Positions 31,374 to 37,278 of a stretch of DNA of 37,278 nucleotides are shown piece by piece (within the stretch, counting starts at the first letter, position 1; the number at the start of each line of letters is the position of its first letter). Source of the DNA: Streptomyces sp. FH025 (GTDB lineage Bacteria > Actinomycetota > Actinomycetes > Streptomycetales > Streptomycetaceae); contig NZ_JAFLNG010000004.1 in the NCBI RefSeq assembly GCF_017427025.1, positions 1-37,278 of the forward strand, in the 5' to 3' direction. The translations under genes and the position numbers were made by a program. The notes below the pieces were generated by a model that did not search any database, had not been told where the DNA came from, and saw only the letters and a list, made by a program, of their open reading frames with translations.

Positions 31374-33485
31374 ATGCGCGTGATCAACGATCTTGACAGT
31401 ATCGACTGGGCGTCGATGGGCCACGCCTACGGCCCGGCCCATGAGGTCCCGGTGTGGCTGCGGGCGATGGCCTCGACCGATCCCGGGGTGCGGCGCAAGG
31501 GCCTCGACGACTTCTACAGCGCGGCCCACCACCAGGGGGACGTGTACCCGTGCACCACGGCGAGCCTGCCCTTCCTGTTCGCCCTGGCCGACGACGCCGC
31601 GACCCCCGACCGGGCCGCGATCGTCGAACTGCTCCTCAACATCGGGCGCGAGGCCACCGACCGCGGCGAGGGCATCTATGTCGCACCGGACGGCGGGGAG
31701 TCTACGGCCCCCGCGGACAGCGCGGCGGTGATGCGCGAGCGTTCCGACGCCTTCCTCGCCTACGCCACGGACCCGGATCCGGGGGTGCGCCGACCGGGGA
31801 TCGAGGGCCTGGGCCTGTTCCTCGACGATGCCGACCGGGCGTTCGCCGCGCTGCGCGACCGGCTGCCGGCCGAGGACGGGACCGTGGAACGGCTGCTCGT
31901 CGTCCGGACGATGGCCACCCTGGCGCTCAGGCTGCCGACGGCCCGGCCCGCCGCCTCCGCCTGGCTCGACGCCCTGGCCGACGACCCGGCGACGGAGCCC
32001 GACATCCGCCTCGCCGCCCTCGTCCACCGCGCCCGCTGCGCCCCGGAGGACATCCGCGACGACACCGTGCCGACCGCGATCGCCCTGCTGCGCCGCCTCG
32101 CGCCCGAACCGGAGCACCGAGCCGGTTCCACAGCCTGCGCGTGCGAGGCCGACGAGGCCGAAGACGACGCCCCGGCCGCACCCGCCCAGGCCGGCGTCCC
32201 ACCGCAGGTCGCCGCCGCGTTCGAGGACCTCGACCGGCAAGGCCGACTCCACGCGCCCACCACGTCCCTGCTGCGTACCTTCCACACCGTGCTGGACACC
32301 CGCGTGCCCGAACGCACGGCGCTGCTCACCGAACAGCTCCGCAGCCCGGACCGCGCCACCCGCTACGACGCGATCCGCATGGCGCAGGACCTGATCACCG
32401 CCTGGCGGGGCGACCACACCGGCCTGGTCCTGCTCCTCGCGGACCGGCTGACGCCCGAGGACCCGTACACCGCCGCCGCGGCGGCCGAGAGCCTTCAGGT
32501 GCTGGGGCCCGCCGGTGAGCCCGCCCGCGAGGCGCTCGCCGGTTACGTCGCCGCGCACCGGGCCGTCCACGGGCCGCGGGCCTGGGCCACGCCGAAGCGG
32601 CTGGCGCGCCGCGCGCACCAGGAGGCGGTCATGGCGCTGGCCGGCCTCGGCGATCCGCGCGCCCTGCCCTGCCTGCTGACGGCACTGGAGGACGGCACCG
32701 ACGCCTGGCGTGCGGTGCAGGTCGCCGGCCGTCTGCGCTCGGAAGCCGACGTGCTGGTGCCGCTGCTGTCCCGGCACCTGGCGGAGGCCGACTTCTCGAC
32801 ACCGTGGGCCGACATGGGGACCGGCGCCCTGGTGTCCGCCCTGGCCGGACTGGGCGACGCGGCCGCCGTTCCCGCGCTCACCGACGCCGTCACCGCCGCA
32901 GTCCGTCACGAGCAGCCGCGCATCGCGGCCGCCGCCGTGAAGGCGCTCGCCTCCTTCGGCGCCGGGGCCGCGGACGCCCTGGAAGCGGTCCGCCCGCTGG
33001 CTGACGCGCCGAACGTGGACCTGCGCACGGCCGCCATGGCCGCGCTGTGGGCGCTCGAACGCGACCCGTCCGACGCCGTGCCGCGACTGCTCGACCTGCT
33101 CGACACCCACGCGCACCACGACGCGGCCGACGTCCTCGGCCTGATCGGCCCGCCCGCCGCGGCCGCGCTGCCGCGCCTGAGGACGATGCTGACCGCCGGG
33201 TACGAGTGGACCCGTCTCTACGCCGCTGCCGCCGTGTGGGACATCGCCGGCGAGGCCGAGGCCGACGTCGTCCTCCGTACGCTGCTGACCGCCTGGGAGC
33301 AGCACGACGCGACCTCGAACCACGTCCTGGCCTGCCTGGACCGGATGGGCCCGGCCGCCGCGCCGGCCCTGCCCCGCATCCGGGCGGAACTGGCACTGGC
33401 CCGCCGCAGCGGACGCTTCCGGAGCATCGCCAACGACGAGGAACTGCGGCACACCTGCCGCGCCGTCCTGGCACGCCTGTCCTGA
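31374..33485 (+). CDS. HEAT-repeat protein
   Basis: I choose ATG at 31374 (703 aa), which gives MRVINDLDSIDWASMGHAYG; GTG at 31380 is possible, and the ribosome-binding site is weak. The protein is soluble and built of helix pairs. PEVPVWLRAM-like and DPGVRRKGLDDFYSAAHHQG begin the first repeat. Clear HEAT units follow later: HQEAVMALAGLGDPRALPCL, ALVSALAGLGDAAAVPALTD, AAAAVKALASFGAGAADALE, DLRTAAMAALWALERDPSDA and RLYAAAAVWDIAGEAEADVV. An insert near residues 250-275 contains a CAC motif and acidic residues. No enzyme motif is visible. In Streptomyces such proteins are common and mostly uncharacterised. It converges with the nSTAND-WD40 gene across the terminator at 33510-33529. Confidence 0.88.
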   Translation: MRVINDLDSIDWASMGHAYGPAHEVPVWLRAMASTDPGVRRKGLDDFYSAAHHQGDVYPCTTASLPFLFALADDAATPDRAAIVELLLNIGREATDRGEGIYVAPDGGESTAPADSAAVMRERSDAFLAYATDPDPGVRRPGIEGLGLFLDDADRAFAALRDRLPAEDGTVERLLVVRTMATLALRLPTARPAASAWLDALADDPATEPDIRLAALVHRARCAPEDIRDDTVPTAIALLRRLAPEPEHRAGSTACACEADEAEDDAPAAPAQAGVPPQVAAAFEDLDRQGRLHAPTTSLLRTFHTVLDTRVPERTALLTEQLRSPDRATRYDAIRMAQDLITAWRGDHTGLVLLLADRLTPEDPYTAAAAAESLQVLGPAGEPAREALAGYVAAHRAVHGPRAWATPKRLARRAHQEAVMALAGLGDPRALPCLLTALEDGTDAWRAVQVAGRLRSEADVLVPLLSRHLAEADFSTPWADMGTGALVSALAGLGDAAAVPALTDAVTAAVRHEQPRIAAAAVKALASFGAGAADALEAVRPLADAPNVDLRTAAMAALWALERDPSDAVPRLLDLLDTHAHHDAADVLGLIGPPAAAALPRLRTMLTAGYEWTRLYAAAAVWDIAGEAEADVVLRTLLTAWEQHDATSNHVLACLDRMGPAAAPALPRIRAELALARRSGRFRSIANDEELRHTCRAVLARLS

Positions 33486-33509
33486 CCGCCGGCAGGAGAC
33501 GCCGCCGAG

Positions 33510-33529
33510 CGGGCCCTGCCCCGGGCCCG
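33510..33529. terminator. Terminator between convergent HEAT and WD40 genes
   Basis: CGGGCCC (33510-33516) pairs with GGGCCCG (33523-33529) over a 6-nt loop, in the 45-bp gap between the two stop codons. It can serve both strands. Confidence 0.7.
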
Positions 33530-33530
33530 T

Positions 33531-36500
33531 TCAGCTCCGTGAGCAGGTGTCCTGGTACGGCAGGCCGGTGGCGTAGGTGATCTCCCAGTCCTGGCGGGAG
33601 AGTCCGCCTCCGGCGATCCGGCAGGCCAGGCCGACCGGGTCGGCCGCGATGGCGGGCAGCGCGCCCAGGTCCCAGATCTGGGCGGAGCCGCTGCTGCGTA
33701 CGACGAGCAACGACTTCCGGTCGGGGCTGAACCGCACGTCCTCCAGGTCGGCTGAGGAATCGGGCAGGTCGAGGGCCAGGCCCGGAAGGGCCGGATCGGC
33801 GATTTCGTAGAGGCGGACGACGCCGTTGCCCTGCCCGACCGCGACCAGTCGTCCGCCGGGGTGGAAGTCGACGTGGGTCTTGCCGGCGTCCGGGGTCGTG
33901 GGCAGGACGGCCGTCGCGGACGGCCCGATGCCCGCTCCCAGGGGCCAGAGCTTCACCCCGCCGTCGGAGCCGTCCGCCAGGGTCCGGCCGTCGGGGCTGA
34001 ACGCGGCGCCGCCCGAACTCCCGAACGGCCTGATCCGGGAGGCCGTCGGGTCGGCCGGGTCGGTCGGGTCGGCCGCGGGCACCTGGACCGGCGCGGCCGG
34101 ATCCGAGACGTCCCACAGTGATTCCGGAAGGACCAGTCGCCGTCCGTCCGGACTGAACACCGTCGGTTTGTGGATCAGCAGGATGGAATACACATTCGGC
34201 CTGGATGAGGACATCGCCTGGCCGAGCCGGTCGATCAGTTTGAGGCGGACGGGCGCGCCGGCGACGCCGGTGTTCCACAGTCCCACCCATGAGTCGCTGC
34301 TCCACGTGCCGCCGGTGACGGCGAGGAGACCGGACGTGGGACTGAACGCCATGGAGCCGGCACCCGATGGCAGTGCCAGTGTGGCGGTCTTCCTGGGCGT
34401 GGCCGGCGTGGAGACGTCCCAGAGAGTGACGTCCCCTTGGGCGCCGGTCACGCCGTAGTGGGTGCCGACGGCCACGACGGTGGCGTCCTTGTTGAAGGAC
34501 ACGGCCGTGGCCGACCAGTCCGCTCGACCGGGAAGCACCGCCAGCTCCCGCGGCCGGGCCGGGTCGGACACGTCCCAGATCCGGGCGTCGCCGGTCCACT
34601 CCCCGGTGACCAGCCGGCCGCCGTCCGGGCTGAACGCGGCGGCTGCCACGTAGGTACCTGGCAGCGCGGCGGCCTGCGTCGGCGCCGGGCGGCCGTCGAG
34701 CGTCCACCGGGAGAGCGTCCCGTCATCGTCCGCGAGGACGATCCGCCGGCCGTCCCCGTTGAACGCGGCGGACCTGATGGGGTGGAACTTCCCGGCCTGC
34801 GTCATCTGGTCGATCTCCCTTCCGGCGGCGGACACGACGCCGTGTGAGCCGACCAGCGGGGGCCGGGACCGGGGGTTCGCCGGGTCCGTGATGTCCCAGA
34901 GGAGGGAACCGCCGCTCGAATCGGAGGTGACGAGGGAGCGGCCGTCCGGGCCGAAGGCGAGCGCCGACACGTCGCCGGGGTTGGTGAGGGTGGCCAGCTT
35001 CCTGGGGGCGCGCGGGTCGGCGAGGTCCCAGAGGGTGGTGGTCCGCCCTCTGTCCACGGCCAGGATCGGCGCCGTCGGGCTGACGGCGAGCTCCCCTCCA
35101 GCCGGTCTCTGCTCTGCCGTCGCCCGTGGGACGGCCGGATTCGTCACGTCCCATACCTGCCAGCCCGTCCCACGGGTGATCGAACCCGAGGTGAGCGAGT
35201 CGTCCGCGTACTCGATCGACGAGGATCCGGTGACCAGGAGGCGGCCGTCGGAACTGAACACCGCGGACTCGGCCTGTGTCGCCGCGACCGGCTCGCCCAG
35301 CCGCCGGGGAGCCTCGGCGTCCTTGATGTCCCACAGGGTCAGGGTGCGGTTCGGTCCGTCCGCCAGGAGGGCCAGCGTTCGGCCGTCCGGGCTGATGGCC
35401 GCGCCCCGCGTCCGCACTCCGGGGTCCGCGTGGAAGGGCGTGCGACGCGGATTGTGCCGGTCGGTCAGATCCCAGAGGATGATGTCGTCGCCGGAGGGCG
35501 TCTCCTTCGCGTCCCTGCCCCGGGCGGGCGCCGCGACGGTGACCAGGCGGCGCTGGTCGGGGCTGAAGACGGCGGCCGTGACCTCGTCGGCGTGGCCCCT
35601 CAGGGTGGCGAGCTGACGCGGCTGCCCGATGTCGGTGGTGTCCCACAGGTTGACCACCCCCTTCTCACGGATCCGTGCGACGGCCAGCATGCCGCCGTCC
35701 CCGCTGAACTCGGCGAGGTCCACGGAGGACCCGACGGCGCCCGGCGCCGAGCCGCCGTCGAGATGGGACTCCCGCAGGGTCCTGACCAGCCCGGACCTGC
35801 TCTCCTGGGTCGGGTGGAGGCGTAGCGCGGCCAGGCTCAGCTGGAGGGAGAGCTGGGGATCGGACTCACGCAGGTTCTCGGCCTGGGCCTGGAGCAGCCG
35901 TTCCCTGGCGAGGTTTCCCTGTTCGACGGCCACCCGGCGCTGCTGGTCGGCCCGGTCCTTCTGCTCGCCGGCCATCTTCGCGGACGCCATGGCGATCACC
36001 GAGAGCACGGCCAGCAACGCGACGGCCGTACGGCGGACCGCGGCGGCGCGGCGCTTCAGACGGATCGAGGCGTTCAGGAAGGCCGCGACCGTGACGCCGA
36101 GATCGTCCGCTCCGGTACCGGGCCGGCCGGTCGAGGTGAGGGCGAGCTCCAGACGGTTGCCCCGGTACAGCAGCGAGCGGTCGCGGTGCTTCCCCTCCCA
36201 TTCGGCGGCCGCATCCTTGAGCTGCTGGCGCACGAGGTTGCCGGCGCGGTCCGTCTGCAGCCACCGGTGAAGGCGGGGCCAGGCCTTCAACAGGGCCTCG
36301 TGGGTGATCTGTACGGTGGAACGGTTCCAGGTGAGCAGCCGGCCCTGGGTGAACGCCGTCAGCACGGCCTCGGCCACGGCCTCGTCGGCGCCCTCCGCGG
36401 CCCGTTCCACCGGGAGCGCGCGCCGGGTGTCCTCCGCGTCCTCGTTGATCCTGACGAGATTGCGGAAGATCACCTCGGCCGCCTGCCGGCCGTCCTCGCC

Positions 36501-37278
36501 GAGCCCTCGGTAGGCGTCCTCGGCAGTGGACTCGATGGCTCCGCGAATCCCGCCGGAGGCCCGGTAGCCGGCGAGGGTGAGGGTCGATCCCTTCCGGTTG
36601 CGCCAGGTGGCGCGAAGCGCGTGGGCGAGCAGCGGAAGACGTCCGGCGTCGTACCCGTGCCAGGGCCTGGGGCGCTGCGCGCCTTCCTCCGTCCAGTCGT
36701 CACCGGACCGCCCGCCGTCGAGCGAGTCGACGCCCAGGTCGGTCAGCAGGACGTCGACCAGCCCTGGTTCGACGGACAGCCCCACGCTCCTGGCGGGCGC
36801 GGTGATCGCCTCCTCCAGTTCGGTGTCCGACAGGGGGCCGACGAACACCTGGCGGGTTTCGAGCGCGGCGTGCAGGGAGGGGTACTCGGCGAACCGGCCG
36901 TAGAAGTCGGCGCGCACCCCGTACACGACGAGGGCCGGGGGGTTGCGGCCGTCCGGCCCGCGAGGGGCCGCGAGCCGGGTGAGCGCCTCGACGAACCGGT
37001 CCCGCTCCGCCTTCTCCGCCACCTGCGTGAACAGTTCCTCCGCCTGGTCGACGATCACCACCAGCCGGTCGGCTCCGAGCCGGTCGAGCGCGTCGCGAAG
37101 CCGTGCGGCGAGGGCGGGCGGATCACCCGCCAACTCGGCCTCGACGGCGCGGGGTCCGCCGCCGGTCAGGGCGGCGAGGTGCCCGGCGAGTGCGCGCACC
37201 GGGCGGTCGCCCGGGGTGAACAGCAAGCAGGGCCAGTACCGCGAACCCGGTAGGGCCCCGGTGCCGAGTTCGGGTACC
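33531..37278 (-). CDS. nSTAND1 NTPase with WD40 repeats (N-terminus outside window)
   Basis: The frame is open to the window edge. It begins VPELGTGALPGSRYWPCLLF, the segment that follows the Walker A loop in nSTAND1 proteins. The Walker B strand is RLVVIVDQAEELFTQ. Next come LVVYGVRADFYGRFAEYPSL, RLPLLAHALRATW, and the winged-helix-like ITHEALLKAWPRLHRWL. A membrane helix follows (AVALLAVLSVIAMASAKMAG), then a charged coiled coil (EQKDRADQQRRVAVEQGNLA). The rest holds 14 WD40 blades, each ending in a form of LWDxxDPxxPR, consistent with two seven-bladed propellers. The missing N-terminus usually carries an HTH, protease or caspase-like effector in this family. Such NTPases are signalling or defence-type switches; here the ligand and effector are unknown. 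Confidence 0.9.
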   Translation of the reverse strand, partial: VPELGTGALPGSRYWPCLLFTPGDRPVRALAGHLAALTGGGPRAVEAELAGDPPALAARLRDALDRLGADRLVVIVDQAEELFTQVAEKAERDRFVEALTRLAAPRGPDGRNPPALVVYGVRADFYGRFAEYPSLHAALETRQVFVGPLSDTELEEAITAPARSVGLSVEPGLVDVLLTDLGVDSLDGGRSGDDWTEEGAQRPRPWHGYDAGRLPLLAHALRATWRNRKGSTLTLAGYRASGGIRGAIESTAEDAYRGLGEDGRQAAEVIFRNLVRINEDAEDTRRALPVERAAEGADEAVAEAVLTAFTQGRLLTWNRSTVQITHEALLKAWPRLHRWLQTDRAGNLVRQQLKDAAAEWEGKHRDRSLLYRGNRLELALTSTGRPGTGADDLGVTVAAFLNASIRLKRRAAAVRRTAVALLAVLSVIAMASAKMAGEQKDRADQQRRVAVEQGNLARERLLQAQAENLRESDPQLSLQLSLAALRLHPTQESRSGLVRTLRESHLDGGSAPGAVGSSVDLAEFSGDGGMLAVARIREKGVVNLWDTTDIGQPRQLATLRGHADEVTAAVFSPDQRRLVTVAAPARGRDAKETPSGDDIILWDLTDRHNPRRTPFHADPGVRTRGAAISPDGRTLALLADGPNRTLTLWDIKDAEAPRRLGEPVAATQAESAVFSSDGRLLVTGSSSIEYADDSLTSGSITRGTGWQVWDVTNPAVPRATAEQRPAGGELAVSPTAPILAVDRGRTTTLWDLADPRAPRKLATLTNPGDVSALAFGPDGRSLVTSDSSGGSLLWDITDPANPRSRPPLVGSHGVVSAAGREIDQMTQAGKFHPIRSAAFNGDGRRIVLADDDGTLSRWTLDGRPAPTQAAALPGTYVAAAAFSPDGGRLVTGEWTGDARIWDVSDPARPRELAVLPGRADWSATAVSFNKDATVVAVGTHYGVTGAQGDVTLWDVSTPATPRKTATLALPSGAGSMAFSPTSGLLAVTGGTWSSDSWVGLWNTGVAGAPVRLKLIDRLGQAMSSSRPNVYSILLIHKPTVFSPDGRRLVLPESLWDVSDPAAPVQVPAADPTDPADPTASRIRPFGSSGGAAFSPDGRTLADGSDGGVKLWPLGAGIGPSATAVLPTTPDAGKTHVDFHPGGRLVAVGQGNGVVRLYEIADPALPGLALDLPDSSADLEDVRFSPDRKSLLVVRSSGSAQIWDLGALPAIAADPVGLACRIAGGGLSRQDWEITYATGLPYQDTCSRS

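Noticed and set aside
31353-33452. A 699-codon minus-strand frame opposite the HEAT-repeat gene
   Set aside because: It has shadow composition (Gly/Arg/Val/Gln), no motif and no start signal. The plus frame has clear HEAT units.

Overview
High-GC DNA with strong GC bias at third codon positions, GGAGG-type ribosome-binding sites, many GTG starts and 4-bp stop/start overlaps points to a Streptomyces-like actinomycete (Streptomyces, Kitasatospora or a close relative). There are no rRNA or tRNA genes and no intact mobile element. Several truncated genes, one partial gene duplicate and long stretches without genes suggest an accessory, rearranged part of the chromosome.

Layout. 0-3.4 kb: the tail of a LuxR-type regulator, a small secreted protein divergent from a secreted trypsin-like protease, then a coupled GlxA-type regulator/isochorismatase-like hydrolase pair. 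3.5-10.7 kb: a secreted ricin-fold protein with a pore-former-like C-terminus, directly downstream of a 1,968-residue PA14/YD-repeat/Hint polymorphic toxin. 11.4-15.4 kb: a stress cluster of three tandem-domain universal stress proteins and a cold-shock protein, with a TPP riboswitch that has no thiamine gene behind it. 15.4-19.2 kb: a GNAT enzyme, then a three-gene cell-surface operon (WxL-like protein, DUF916-like membrane-anchored protein, DUF11 protein with a His/Asp-rich tail) closed by a 20-bp perfect hairpin. 19.2-23.8 kb: a patchwork of GNAT remnants, a hypothetical/VOC pair, an ECF sigma factor with its membrane partner, a tautomerase-like protein, and a GNAT gene coupled to a broken PhzF gene. 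23.8-31.3 kb: a MocR regulator, a small membrane protein, a candidate structured RNA, a helical-repeat protein, a secreted serine hydrolase with a hexanucleotide repeat, an SDR oxidoreductase, a decayed permease fragment and a small membrane protein. 31.4-37.3 kb: a HEAT-repeat protein convergent with a large nSTAND NTPase carrying 14 WD40 blades, whose N-terminus lies beyond the window.

Working together. The clearest units are GlxA/isochorismatase, sigma/anti-sigma-like, the WxL-like surface operon, and the Rhs toxin with its lectin-like neighbour. The best candidates for undescribed biology are the surface operon with the metal-binding-type tail, the Rhs toxin lacking a recognisable immunity gene, the orphan TPP riboswitch in front of the cold-shock gene, and the structured RNA near 26.1 kb. 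All functional calls come from motif recognition by eye; no database search was run.
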